NCBI GenBank assembly: GCA_016215105.1
Contig: JACRLJ010000148.1
Coordinates: forward strand, 1-58,129
Direction: 5' to 3'
DNA length: 58,129 bases
Source of the DNA: Candidatus Hydrogenedentota bacterium
GTDB taxonomy: Bacteria > Hydrogenedentota > Hydrogenedentia > Hydrogenedentales > SLHB01
Of this stretch, positions 16,148-25,239 are shown piece after piece. The notes below the pieces were generated by a model. It was not told where the DNA came from. It saw nothing but the letters and a program-made list of their open reading frames with translations, and did not search any database. Every line of letters starts with the position of its first letter. Position 1 is the first letter of the stretch. The position numbers and the translations under genes are program-made.

Positions 16148-19100
16148 ATGATCGAAGGACTAATCGAGTTTTCCGTCAGGAACCGGTTCTTCGTGATTGT
16201 CATCTTCGTGGCGGTGACCGGCGCGGGGCTCTGGGTCATGGCGCGCACCCCGGTCGACGCGATTCCCGATCTCTCCGAGAACCAGGTCATTGTCTTCACG
16301 GACTGGATGGGGCGCAGTCCGAAGGAAATCGAGGACCAGATTACCTTCCCCCTTTCGGTCAATCTGCAAGGATTAGCCGGCGTGAAAGCGGTCCGTTCCT
16401 CTTCTGAGTTTAACTTCTCGATGATCAACATCATCTTTGACGACTCGGTCGATTTCTATTTTGCCCGTACCCGCGTCCTCGAACGGCTCGCCTTGGCCAA
16501 CACCTTTCTGCCCCAGGACGTCGTTCCCTACTTGGCCCCCGACGCCACCGCCCTGGGACAAATCTTCTGGTACCCCGTCGAAGGGACCAACCCGGCCCCG
16601 GGCAGCCTGCGCGGCGTCCAGGATTGGTATGTGCGCTACCAGCTCAACTCCGTGCCGGGCGTCGCGCAGGTCAGCAGCGTCGGCGGCTTCCCCAAGGAAT
16701 ACCAGGTGGACATCGCGCCGGAACAACTGCGCGCCTACAACCTCACCCTCGGCCAGGTGTACCAGGCCATCGCGCGCGGGAACAGCGCCGTTGGCGGCCG
16801 TGTCGTCCACAAGGGTAACGCCGAGTATCTGATTCGCGGCGTGGGTTGGATACGTTCCGTCGACGATATCCGCAACTCCGTGATCACCGAACGCAACGGG
16901 GTGCCCATACGCGTGGACCAGGTGGCCACGGTCCAACTGGGAAGCGAGTTTCGCCGCAGCGTCCTCGAAAAAGACGGACGGGAAGTCACCGGCGGCGTAG
17001 TCATGATGCGCTACGGAGAGAATCCCCTCGAAATCACCAAACGGATCAAGGCCAAGATTCGCGACCTGCAAAAGGGCCTTCCCGAAGGCGTCCGCATCGT
17101 GCCGTTCTACGACCGGACACGCCTCATCGAGAGTGCAATCAAAACCGTAACCACCGTGCTCGAACACGAGATTCTGATCGCCGCCCTGGCCATCTTGCTG
17201 ATCCTTGTACACGTCCGCAGCGTATTCGTGATCGTCGTCACCTTGCCCCTGTCCATCTTGATCGCATTCATGTTGATGCGCTTCTTCGGGATTTCTTCCA
17301 ACATCATGTCATTGTCCGGTATCACCATTTCCATCGGTATCCTGGTGGACCAGGCCATCGTGATGCTCGAGAACGCCACGCACCACCTCACTATCCATTT
17401 TGGCGACAAGAAGATCACCGGGGACACGACCGAAATCATCGTGAAAGCCTGCCGTCAAGTCGGACGCCCCATCTTCTTCTCCGTGGTCATCATGGTCATT
17501 TCATTCCTTCCCGTGTTCGCGCTAACGGGCCAGGAAGGCAAACTCTTCCACCCCTTAGCGTTCACCAAGACCTTCGCGCTGATGGGAACGGCGATCATCT
17601 CCATCACCCTTGTGCCGGCGTTGATTCCCCTGCTCATACGCGGCCGCCTCTCCCGCGAAGAAAACAACTGGATCATTCGCAGCGTCGTCGCGATGTACCG
17701 TCCGGTATTGCACTACCTCATTCGACGCCCCAAAACCGTGGTGTGGCTTTTCGTGCTCCTGCTCGCGCTCGGGTTCTACGTCGCCCGCGGTCTCGGACGC
17801 GAATTCATGCCGCCACTGGACGAGGGCGGCATCATGGACATGCCGGTAACCGTCCCGCGCGCATCAGTCACCGAAGTCGCCGACGACATCAAGGCCCGTG
17901 ACGCGCTGCTCCGCTCGCTGCCCGAAGTCGAACTCGCCGTGGGCAAGGCGGGCCGCGCCGAAACACCGACCGACCCGTCGCCACTCGACATGATAGAAAC
18001 CATCATCACGCTCCGTCCCAAGGAATACTGGATCAAGCGTAAGATTCGCGTCCAGGACGCGCGCGCCGAAGCCAGTCGTGTCACCGCATTGCTGGAAGCG
18101 CAAGGTGTATTGAAAGCCGCGGACACGCCGGAGTCCCGCGCCTCGTTCAACTCGAGCGTGGCCGACGGCGCGCTGGATCGTTTCGACGCCGCGTTGCGGC
18201 TCGCAACAATGCAACGTGTCTTCACCTTTCAGGAACAACTCGCTACAGACTCGGTGCGCTTTCTCGGCGAGCGCCTATTGGACCAGATTACCGCCCACAA
18301 CGCGTGGAAAACCGACCTGACGCCCGAAGAGAAAGACGCTCTTCTCAAGGCTCTCGCCGACGCAAACCAATATCCATTCCAGCAAGATCCGATGCTGTCT
18401 GACATCGAAAAAGTAATCCAGACCGGCCTGGAATCGCTCGAAAAAGGCAGCCGGCTCGCGGTGGAATCCAACGCCGTCCTCGCGCCCGTCGAATCGCCGT
18501 GGAAAGCGATGATGGTCGCGGCGAAAGAGTCCTTTGGCGTGGAACGCCCCGATTTCTACGAGGAGGCTCTTCAGACGCTGACGCAGTTCCGCGATCTCAA
18601 GACCCGCAAGTGGGTTCATCAAACCAAGCAGTCGCTGTTCGACGTAGCGATGGTCGAGTTCGAACGCGCGCTGCTGGCCGAAACCGAGTCGCAAGCGGTA
18701 ATGCAGGGAACGTGGAACGCCGACGCGAAAGCCTCCGTCACCGCCGAGGACCTGGCAAAGGACTTCGGCCGCCACGCGTTCCTATGGCCCAAGACAAAAA
18801 CAGACTTGGTCAACGAGCTGGACAAAGTCGTACACCAGATCGGCTGGGCCAACATCTGGACCCAGCCAATCATCAACCGCGTAGACATGCTCGCGACCGG
18901 TGTGCGCACACAACTCGCCGTGAAAGTCTTCGGGCGCTCGCAGGAGCAGATCCAGCAGGTCTCGAATCAGGTCGCGGAATCCCTGCGCGGCATACAAGGC
19001 GCCGTTGATGTCGTGCCGGACCAGTCCGTGGGCAAGGGCTACATTGAAATCGAAATCGATCGTGAACGCGCCGCGCGCTACGGCATCAACGTGGGCGACA

Positions 19101-20089
19101 TTCAGGACGTCATCGAGGTGGCGCTCGGTGGTAAGGCCATCACCACCACCGTCGAGGGCCGGGAACGCTACCCCGTGCGCCTGCGCTATGCCCGCGACTA
19201 CCGGACCGACGAAGAATCCATCGAGAGAATCCTGGTCTCGGCCGGGGGCATGGGAGGCGCCGCCCCGGAAGCGGAACCCGGAAAGATGGCTTCACGGCCG
19301 GCAATCTTCCTGAAGGACGTCGCGTCGGTGCGCGTGGTCGAAGGGCCGGTGATGATCAAGAGCGAGAACGGCCTTCTGCGCTCGTACGTTCAGCTAAACG
19401 TCCGCGACCGCGACATTATCGGCTTTGTCGAAGAGGCCCAAGGCGCCATTGCCGCAAAGGTCCACCTGCCGGAAGGCATGTACCTCGAATGGACAGGTCA
19501 GTTCGAGCATCAAGTCCGCGCCAAACGCACCTTGCGTATCGTGTTTCCGGCGGTCCTGCTCCTCATCTTCGTCATTCTCTACTTGACGTATCACGATCTC
19601 GCCCACGCCGCGCTCATGATGATGGCCGTGCCGGGCGCCCTCGCCGGTGGTGTTTTGTTCCAAGCCTTGTTCGGATACAACTTCAGCGTGGCCGTGTGGG
19701 TCGGCTATATCGCCTGCTTCGGTATGGCCACTGAAACCGGCATCATCATGCTCGTATACCTTCGGGACGCCATCGCCGAACGTGGCGGTCTCGCTGGACT
19801 CACCAGTCTCGAACAACTCGAAGAGGCTATCATGACCGGCGCCATTCATCGCCTGCGGCCCAAGCTACTCACCGAAGGCACCGCCATCGTCGGCCTCGCG
19901 CCCATGCTTTGGACGCACGGCGTCGGCGCCGAAGTCATCGCGCCCATGGCCGCGCCGGTCCTCGGCGGTCTGCTCATCGCCGACGAAGTTATCGACATCT
20001 TTTTGCCGGTGCTGTTCTATCACGTCGAGGCCCGGCGCTGGCGCAAGCTCCAAGCGGCGTCAGGACGAACACAGGAGGTCACATCATGA
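16148..20089 (+). CDS. cusA: CusA-type heavy-metal RND efflux transporter with large insertion
   Basis: Inner-membrane RND pump that exports Cu(I)/Ag(I) with a proton gradient. Typical motifs: N-terminal IEFSVRNRFFVIVIF, APDATALGQIFWYPVEG, GISIGILVDQAIVMLENA (TM4 with the proton-relay Asp), GREFMPPLDEGGIMDMPVTVP, and C-terminal VGYIACFGMATETGI. The three Met of the CusA metal site appear kept: in IMDMPVTVP, SPLDMIETI and NRVDMLATG, favouring Cu/Ag over Zn. Length is 1313 against about 1040 for CusA. The excess is one block, roughly residues 630-880, placed between RPKEYW and the conserved TKTDLVNELDKVV segment of the porter domain. The block is helix-rich and charged. The gene overlaps cusB by 4 bases (ATGA). 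No cusC-like outer membrane channel is in the window. Confidence 0.93.
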   Translation: MIEGLIEFSVRNRFFVIVIFVAVTGAGLWVMARTPVDAIPDLSENQVIVFTDWMGRSPKEIEDQITFPLSVNLQGLAGVKAVRSSSEFNFSMINIIFDDSVDFYFARTRVLERLALANTFLPQDVVPYLAPDATALGQIFWYPVEGTNPAPGSLRGVQDWYVRYQLNSVPGVAQVSSVGGFPKEYQVDIAPEQLRAYNLTLGQVYQAIARGNSAVGGRVVHKGNAEYLIRGVGWIRSVDDIRNSVITERNGVPIRVDQVATVQLGSEFRRSVLEKDGREVTGGVVMMRYGENPLEITKRIKAKIRDLQKGLPEGVRIVPFYDRTRLIESAIKTVTTVLEHEILIAALAILLILVHVRSVFVIVVTLPLSILIAFMLMRFFGISSNIMSLSGITISIGILVDQAIVMLENATHHLTIHFGDKKITGDTTEIIVKACRQVGRPIFFSVVIMVISFLPVFALTGQEGKLFHPLAFTKTFALMGTAIISITLVPALIPLLIRGRLSREENNWIIRSVVAMYRPVLHYLIRRPKTVVWLFVLLLALGFYVARGLGREFMPPLDEGGIMDMPVTVPRASVTEVADDIKARDALLRSLPEVELAVGKAGRAETPTDPSPLDMIETIITLRPKEYWIKRKIRVQDARAEASRVTALLEAQGVLKAADTPESRASFNSSVADGALDRFDAALRLATMQRVFTFQEQLATDSVRFLGERLLDQITAHNAWKTDLTPEEKDALLKALADANQYPFQQDPMLSDIEKVIQTGLESLEKGSRLAVESNAVLAPVESPWKAMMVAAKESFGVERPDFYEEALQTLTQFRDLKTRKWVHQTKQSLFDVAMVEFERALLAETESQAVMQGTWNADAKASVTAEDLAKDFGRHAFLWPKTKTDLVNELDKVVHQIGWANIWTQPIINRVDMLATGVRTQLAVKVFGRSQEQIQQVSNQVAESLRGIQGAVDVVPDQSVGKGYIEIEIDRERAARYGINVGDIQDVIEVALGGKAITTTVEGRERYPVRLRYARDYRTDEESIERILVSAGGMGGAAPEAEPGKMASRPAIFLKDVASVRVVEGPVMIKSENGLLRSYVQLNVRDRDIIGFVEEAQGAIAAKVHLPEGMYLEWTGQFEHQVRAKRTLRIVFPAVLLLIFVILYLTYHDLAHAALMMMAVPGALAGGVLFQALFGYNFSVAVWVGYIACFGMATETGIIMLVYLRDAIAERGGLAGLTSLEQLEEAIMTGAIHRLRPKLLTEGTAIVGLAPMLWTHGVGAEVIAPMAAPVLGGLLIADEVIDIFLPVLFYHVEARRWRKLQAASGRTQEVTS

Positions 20090-22080
20090 CTACCCCCGGT
20101 ACCGCCAAGATGACCGTTGTCAGGCGGGTAATTTTCTTTCTCAAGTTTCTCGAAATCCGCCTCCGATTCGTCGCCATCCTCGTGCTGACAGCGTTGACCG
20201 TCGGCTACTGGGACCACATCCAAAACTACTACGACCGCTGGCAACGTAACCGCCAAGTCGAATCCACCGCCACGTCCCATACCGATGGCCACGACGCCTT
20301 CGAAAATGAGTACGAGTATTACTGCGGCATGCACCCCTTCGTCGTCCGTGATCATCCGGACAAGTGCCCCATCTGCGGCATGGACCTCGTCAAGCGCAAA
20401 AAAGGCGCGCCAATGACTCTGCCCGAAGGAACCCTGGCCCGAGTGCAGGTGTCGCCCGAGCGAATCATGCAGGCCGGTGTCCAGGTCGAGCCGGCTTCGT
20501 ACCGGCTGCTACTTCGCACCATACGCTCCTACGGCGCCGTCGAGGTTGACGAGACACGACAAGCCAAGATCGTCGCTCACTTCGCAGGACGCATTGATGA
20601 GCTTATGGTCAACACCGTGGGGGCCGTGGTGAAAAAGGGTGAGCCCCTGACCCGCATCTATACGCCGAAGTTCCTCGCCGCGTCGCAGGAGTATGCGCGC
20701 GCCCTCGCCAACCAGCGCCGCGTCGACGCCGACACGCGGGTGGACGCCGAGGAAAAGAAACGCGCCGCGCAATTGGTGGACGCCTCGCGCGAACGCCTGT
20801 CCCTGGCAGGGTTCACCAACGATCAATTGGCCACTATCGCCAAAGGCGAAGGCGCCACGACCGCGATCACCCTGTATTCCCCCGTGACGGGAACCGTCAT
20901 GGAAAAGAACGTCGTGCTCGGCGAAACCGTCGAGGAAGGAACCGTCCTCTACAACATCGCCGACCTCTCCACGCTCTGGGTTCAGGCGCTAATTGTCGAG
21001 GCCGATATCGCTGGTGTGAAGCTGGGCATGCCCGTTGAAGTGACGACCGTGTCGCAGCCGGGCGTGATCTTCTACGGCACCGTCGATTTCATCTATCCCG
21101 CGCTCGACACCGAAAGCCGATCGGTCAAAGTGCGCGTGGTCGTGACAAACACCGAGGGTAAGCTCAAGCCGGGAATGTACGTCAACGCCGTCATTCATTC
21201 ACCGGTTGGACAGTCGTTGGATGTCGAGTCCGGCAAGGTCGCCGTCGCCGTGTCCAACCGGGACTTGGCGCCCGGAAAAAGCCCGGTCGCCGCCGCGCCA
21301 GTAAGCTTACCCACCAAGACGCAAGAAGACGCCAATCAATTCTTGGCCACGCTGGCCGACGGCGCCCAGTACTACACCTGCTCAATGGACCCGCAAGTCG
21401 TCTCCGACAAAGCCGGGGACTGCCCGCTCTGCAACATGAAACTCGTCCCCGAAACGAAGAAGGCGGCAGGAGTGGCGCAAGCTACCAAGCCCGCGCCAGC
21501 TTTACCCACCAAGACGCAGGACGACGCCAATCAGTTCTTGGCCACCCTCGCTGACGGCGCCCAGTACTACACCTGCTCGATGGACCCGCAAGTCGTCTCC
21601 GACAAGCCCGGTAGTTGTCCGCTATGCAATATGAAACTCGTCCCCGAAACGAAGAAGGCGGCGGCAGACATGCTTCCCGCTTTGGATAGCGCCGGTTCAA
21701 CGGAGCAATGGGCGGAAGGCTACGCCTGCCCGATGCATCTGAGCGAACTCACCGACAAGCCGGGCGTATGTGTCACCTGCGGCTGCGGCATGGCCCTTCG
21801 AAAGTACCGCATCGAACGCGTCCTCTCCATACCGGAAAGCGCCGTCATCGACACCGGTACGCAAAAGATTGTGTACGAGGAGTCCGCCCCAGGCGTCTTC
21901 GACGCCCACGCCGTCACACTCGGACTCCGCGTCGGCGCCTTTTATCCCGTACTCGATGGACTCAAACTCGGCCAACGCATCGCCACCCGCGGCTCCTTCC
22001 TAATCGACGCCGAAGCCCGCCTCAACCCCGCCAGTTCGGGAGTCACGGCATCCCCCGAAGAACACAAGCACGGAGGCTAA
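20086..22080 (+). CDS. cusB: CusB-type membrane fusion protein with four heavy-metal-binding motifs
   Basis: Periplasmic adaptor of the Cus pump. 664 residues: N-terminal membrane anchor (about 25-43); a heavy-metal-binding domain (YYCGMHPFVVRDHPDKCPICGMDL, 78-101); then barrel-sandwich and helical hairpin regions (ARVQVSPERIMQAGV, YSPVTGTVMEKNVVLGETVEEG, VEVTTVSQPGVIFYGTVDFIYP). Three more Cys/Met motifs follow: CSMDPQVVSDKAGDCPLCNM (about 430-453), its near copy (about 495-518) and CPMHLSELTDKPGVC (about 547). The membrane-proximal domain resumes after them. Most CusB relatives have none or one such motif, usually N-terminal. AGGAGG precedes the ATG, which overlaps the cusA stop. Confidence 0.9.
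   Translation: MTTPGTAKMTVVRRVIFFLKFLEIRLRFVAILVLTALTVGYWDHIQNYYDRWQRNRQVESTATSHTDGHDAFENEYEYYCGMHPFVVRDHPDKCPICGMDLVKRKKGAPMTLPEGTLARVQVSPERIMQAGVQVEPASYRLLLRTIRSYGAVEVDETRQAKIVAHFAGRIDELMVNTVGAVVKKGEPLTRIYTPKFLAASQEYARALANQRRVDADTRVDAEEKKRAAQLVDASRERLSLAGFTNDQLATIAKGEGATTAITLYSPVTGTVMEKNVVLGETVEEGTVLYNIADLSTLWVQALIVEADIAGVKLGMPVEVTTVSQPGVIFYGTVDFIYPALDTESRSVKVRVVVTNTEGKLKPGMYVNAVIHSPVGQSLDVESGKVAVAVSNRDLAPGKSPVAAAPVSLPTKTQEDANQFLATLADGAQYYTCSMDPQVVSDKAGDCPLCNMKLVPETKKAAGVAQATKPAPALPTKTQDDANQFLATLADGAQYYTCSMDPQVVSDKPGSCPLCNMKLVPETKKAAADMLPALDSAGSTEQWAEGYACPMHLSELTDKPGVCVTCGCGMALRKYRIERVLSIPESAVIDTGTQKIVYEESAPGVFDAHAVTLGLRVGAFYPVLDGLKLGQRIATRGSFLIDAEARLNPASSGVTASPEEHKHGG
21307..21663 (+). repeat. 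Internal 162-bp direct duplication in cusB
   Basis: Bases 21307-21468 and 21502-21663 (period 195 bp) encode almost the same 54 residues, from LPTKTQ through the CSMDPQ metal motif to ETKKAA. Differences are few, so the duplication looks recent or homogenised. Confidence 0.85.
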
Positions 22081-22219
22081 GCCAAGACGCCCCCTCCCAT
22101 CACTCCCATTCCTCCCATCCCCACCACCCAGCCCCCCATTTGTCTTTCCCGCGTCCCTCCGATTAGACTACTTCCATTGTCGCCATTTCCCAAACAACCA
22201 ACAGAACTGGGGTCTATCC

Positions 22220-23491
22220 ATGAGCAACGCCACTGTCGTCAAACGCTGCGAAACCATGCTGTCCGAAGTCCAAAACCATCTCCGGGACGAACTCCTCCCC
22301 TTCTGGATGACCCGCGGCGTAGACAAAGAATACGGCGGCTACCTCACCTACCTCGACAAGGACGGCAACCCCACCGGCGAGTCCCTCAAGACGCTCATCT
22401 GCCAGACCCGCATGATCTACACCTACTCCTCCATGCACCGCGCCGGCCTCGGCGGCGGCCAGGCCCTCAAGATCGCCCGCCAAGGCGTCGATTTCCTTAT
22501 CGAGCACTTCTGGGACAAGGAACAGTGGGGCTGGTACTGGACCACCGAGCGCGACGGCACGGTCGCGAACCCCAGCAAACTCACCTACGGCCAATCCTTT
22601 GCCATCTACGCGCTCTCTGAGTACGGCATGGCCTCCGGCGATCTCCGCGGCGTCGAATGGGCCGTCAAGACCTACGAACAACTCCAGTGCCTCGCCGCCG
22701 ATAACTGCTACGGCGGCTACTACGAGTTCCTCGAACGCGACTGGTCCAAGAAGAAGCCCGGCAAATACGGCGGCGACCGCAAGTCCTACGACGTGCATAT
22801 GCACCTCATGGAATCGTTCACCAACCTCTACGAAGCCACCGGCATGCGCGTCTACAAAGAGCGCACCGTCGAGGTCATAACGCTGCTGCTAAAACGCATC
22901 CTCCACCCCGAGACCGGTCTCGGCATCGCCCAATTCGCATACGACTGGACGCCCCTGCGCCAAATCCTCTTCGCCGACGTATGGGGCGCTGACCGCGATG
23001 TCGAAGGCGAAGCCCGCCCCCTCGACAACACCAGTTTCGGTCACAACGTCGAGTGCGCCTGGCTGCTCAAGCACGCCATCCACATCCTCGGCTTGAATCT
23101 CGACGACTACAAAGAGAACATGCGCAAAATCTTTGATCACGCCTGCAAATACGGCATCGACTGGAAGAACGGCGGCGTCTACTGCGAAGGCCCCGCCTCC
23201 GGCCCCGCCCGCGAACGCAACAAAGAGTTCTGGCAACAAGCCGAGTGCCTCATCGGCCTCCTCGACGCCTACATCATCTTCCAAGACCCCAAATACATCG
23301 ACGCCTACGAAAACGTCCACCGCTTCGTCATGGACAAAATGATCAACCACAAAGTCGGCGAATGGCTCCCCCTCTTCGACGAAAACAACAATCTAATCTG
23401 GGACCACATGGCCCACGCCTGGAAAATCAACTACCACACCGTCCGCTCCATGATTCAGTCCGAAGCAAGGTTGTTGAAGATCTGCGGGTGA
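22220..23491 (+). CDS. N-acylglucosamine 2-epimerase (AGE) family protein
   Basis: 423-residue (alpha/alpha)6-barrel sugar epimerase of the AGE/cellobiose 2-epimerase family, cytoplasmic (no signal peptide). Family features: LPFWMTRGVDKEYGGYLTYLD near the start, SLKTLICQTRMIYTYSSM, YDVHMHLMESFTNLYEAT, NTSFGHNVECAWLL (with the active-site His), GGVYCEGPASGPARERNKEFWQQAE, and HMAHAWKINYHTVRSMI. Such enzymes interconvert GlcNAc/ManNAc or glucose/mannose-type units; the exact substrate is not decidable. A weak GGGG lies 7 bases before the ATG. Codon usage is strongly C-ending. The last 146 bases occur again at 24611-24756, beyond the next gene. Confidence 0.9.
   Translation: MSNATVVKRCETMLSEVQNHLRDELLPFWMTRGVDKEYGGYLTYLDKDGNPTGESLKTLICQTRMIYTYSSMHRAGLGGGQALKIARQGVDFLIEHFWDKEQWGWYWTTERDGTVANPSKLTYGQSFAIYALSEYGMASGDLRGVEWAVKTYEQLQCLAADNCYGGYYEFLERDWSKKKPGKYGGDRKSYDVHMHLMESFTNLYEATGMRVYKERTVEVITLLLKRILHPETGLGIAQFAYDWTPLRQILFADVWGADRDVEGEARPLDNTSFGHNVECAWLLKHAIHILGLNLDDYKENMRKIFDHACKYGIDWKNGGVYCEGPASGPARERNKEFWQQAECLIGLLDAYIIFQDPKYIDAYENVHRFVMDKMINHKVGEWLPLFDENNNLIWDHMAHAWKINYHTVRSMIQSEARLLKICG
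23342..23487 (+). repeat. 146-bp direct repeat, copy 1 (3' end of the AGE gene)
   Basis: Matches 24611-24756 at 142 of 146 positions. All four differences are third-codon changes that keep the protein (AAT/AAC, CTA/CTC, CAG/CAA, GAA/GAG). Confidence 0.92.
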
Positions 23492-23576
23492 GTGAGCTTT
23501 AGCTCGTAAGTGGTTTGACCAATATCGAATCGTCTTTCCTCTTGGCATTGTGAGTACCTGAACCAGGAGAAGAATA

Positions 23577-24551
23577 ATGAATCGAGTATTCCTTGCTGTT
23601 GTCCTCGGCGTTCTGTGTGGTCGTTCTTTTGCCTATCCGTTTGCACAGTTCAAGGACACTACGGAGTTCGTCGAACGCGCCCCAAATATAGTAATTGCAG
23701 AATGCTTGGCCGTGACGCAGACAGGTGACTACCCTGATGAGGTCAAACTGAATGTATTGAAAACCATCAAAGGAGACGCGAAGTCGGGCAGCGTGCTCGT
23801 TGCGTATGCCCAAGCCATGGAGCCACACGCTCGTTATATGGTTAGTGACGCAGGTGGGCAGTCCAAGTTTTGGGCGGTGGGCGAACTGTGCGTCGTGCCA
23901 CTGCCGGCATGGTTCAATATTGACGAACTAACCGGAAAAGACCCGGCGCAACAGGTCCGAACCGTGTTTGACCGATGCCTTTTTGAGCTGGAATGGCGGC
24001 TCGCTCCGGCGCTCCAGACAAAGACGCTCCTGGAAAAGGCGATTAACGACCCAAGCGGCTATTGGGACGTATCCTATGTTGCCGCAAAGCTGGGTGAACT
24101 TCATGAGGCAACTTCGGAAAGGGACGGAGACAACCTCAGCTCGCTTAACATTCAAGGCAAGCCATTACGGTCGAACTGGCACAACCCGGTGGTAAAGGAG
24201 GGCGCACTTTTTTTTGCGAATGCAAGCGAGACTAAACCTTCATGGGAATTCTCGCCAAGTCGCGCGACGAATTTGGAAGAGCTAGCCGGCAAACCGCTCC
24301 AAATTCACTTCTTCGGGGCTTATTCACCAGGACTCCCAGTAGAGATAAAGAATCGAATCCGCTACTTAGGGTTTGGCAAAGAATTGGTTATGACGAAACC
24401 AGAGGGCAATAGAGTAATCCTAGTAACAAGTGGCCACGTGTATTTTGCTAGGCACGTAGACGATCCGCGTACGGTGTTTGCACTAGAATTTGCGGACGGC
24501 CACCAAACCCCGCAGAAGATAACCGTTCGCTACGCCGTGGTAAGTGACTAG
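23577..24551 (+). CDS. Secreted protein of unknown function between direct repeats
   Basis: 324 residues with a signal peptide (MNRVFLAVVLGVLCGRSFA, cleavage before Tyr-Pro). The mature part (EFVERAPNIVIAECLAVTQTGD, VKLNVLKTIKGDAKSGSVLV) resembles beta-rich periplasmic domains of uncharacterised proteins that begin by sensing or binding something, but I cannot name a family. GGAG 8 bases before the ATG. Base use is clearly less GC-rich and less C-ending than the AGE gene next to it, suggesting transfer. It sits exactly between the two copies of the AGE 3' end, so it may have arrived as a cassette. Confidence 0.8.
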   Translation: MNRVFLAVVLGVLCGRSFAYPFAQFKDTTEFVERAPNIVIAECLAVTQTGDYPDEVKLNVLKTIKGDAKSGSVLVAYAQAMEPHARYMVSDAGGQSKFWAVGELCVVPLPAWFNIDELTGKDPAQQVRTVFDRCLFELEWRLAPALQTKTLLEKAINDPSGYWDVSYVAAKLGELHEATSERDGDNLSSLNIQGKPLRSNWHNPVVKEGALFFANASETKPSWEFSPSRATNLEELAGKPLQIHFFGAYSPGLPVEIKNRIRYLGFGKELVMTKPEGNRVILVTSGHVYFARHVDDPRTVFALEFADGHQTPQKITVRYAVVSD

Positions 24552-24610
24552 TAAGGGCCGGTTTGTCGCGTGGTTGGGCAGGGCGTGCCAAGACGTTGCG
24601 GCAAGTCACA

Positions 24611-24760
24611 ATCAACCACAAAGTCGGCGAATGGCTCCCCCTCTTCGACGAAAACAACAACCTCATCTGGGACCACATGGCCCACGCCTGGAAAATCAAC
24701 TACCACACCGTCCGCTCCATGATTCAATCCGAGGCAAGGTTGTTGAAGATCTGCGGATAG
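24611..24760 (+). pseudogene. Orphan C-terminal fragment of an AGE-family epimerase
   Basis: Encodes the last ~49 residues of the AGE protein, from NHKVGEWLPLF to ARLLKICG, plus its own TAG stop (the intact gene has TGA). Only the 3' tail is present and no start with a ribosome binding site fits, so it is a remnant, either of a second AGE gene or of a duplication made when the intervening gene arrived. Confidence 0.88.
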
Positions 24761-24906
24761 ATCTGCCCCTTGGTGACTCTAACAGAACCCACGCCGGAGC
24801 GAACGGGAGGGCGGTTGTCCCCAGCCGCCGGCTCCTTGGCATAGCCTTTTGTTAGACGCTCCTAGAGTCAAGCACGGCGCGGCTACTGGCCCAATTCACC
24901 GCAATT

Positions 24907-25006
24907 CAAATCCCGCAGGGATGCTCGGAGAGTAGCCGGGGGTGACTGAAAGGAACCCCCGGATCCCACACCTAACACCCGTCAGCCCCGAAGGGGCGCA
25001 GCAGGA
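24907..25006 (+). repeat. ~100-bp dispersed repeat with multiple hairpins, copy 1
   Basis: Contains three palindromic parts: AATCCCGCAGGGAT, CCGGGGGT...AACCCCCGG and AGCCCCGAAGGGGC. A related copy in opposite orientation is at 53881-53983, sharing the order of the three palindromes and long identical stretches such as TCGGAGAGTAGCCGGGGGTGA. Confidence 0.82.
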
Positions 25007-25027
25007 CAACTGCATCGTGATTCTTCT

Positions 25028-25052
25028 CGTTCCCAAGTTGTACTTGGGAACG
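25028..25052. repeat. Perfect 11-bp hairpin with 3-nt loop
   Basis: CGTTCCCAAGT-tgt-ACTTGGGAACG. From memory, hairpins of this type recur widely in PVC-type genomes and are often mis-translated as small proteins. Confidence 0.75.
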
Positions 25053-25160
25053 TCCTTGACTGAAGAGCTGTGCTCTGTATTTTGCGGGCGCGTAGCGCCG
25101 CGACCAAGTGTCCGATGGCACATCTGATGATTGGCTCGGGATGCACAGCTTCCGGGCCTT

Positions 25161-25223
25161 TCAAACGGTTTGACGGGATAGCCCCTGCAAGTGTTCGCGG
25201 GTCTTCGGATCCAGTTCAGACAT
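25161..25223 (-). pseudogene. Truncated 5' copy of the HAAS-type membrane protein gene
   Basis: On the minus strand, an ATG with GGGGGAGG upstream encodes 20 residues (MSELDPKTREHLQGLSRQ plus two) before a stop. The first 16 match the N-terminus of the 25240-26298 protein (MAELDPKTREHLQGLC) apart from Ser/Ala at position 2. It lies immediately downstream of that gene, so it is the surviving head of a tandem paralogue whose body was deleted. Confidence 0.85.
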
Positions 25224-25239
25224 TTGGCCTCCCCCTATC

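Larger units (their letters stand above)
24761..25160. other. Repeat-rich non-coding region
   Basis: About 400 bases without a gene. It contains the ~100-bp repeat at 24907-25006, an 11-bp perfect hairpin at 25028-25052 and a short GGCGC-gta-GCGCC hairpin near 25085. Short open frames here (for example a stretch reading VPKLYLGT) are translations of hairpin repeats. Confidence 0.6.

Noticed and set aside
15837-16151. 104-codon plus-strand frame between gpsA and cusA
   Set aside because: The frame runs through the inverted repeat and ends on the cusA start. No RBS; the peptide is a by-product of the palindrome.
24901-24930. TTCAAATCCCGCAGGGA as a tRNA T-arm
   Set aside because: No acceptor, D or anticodon arms fit around it. 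It belongs to the ~100-bp repeat.
25028-25052. Short open frame reading VPKLYLGT as a possible peptide gene
   Set aside because: It is the translation of a perfect hairpin repeat, not a gene.
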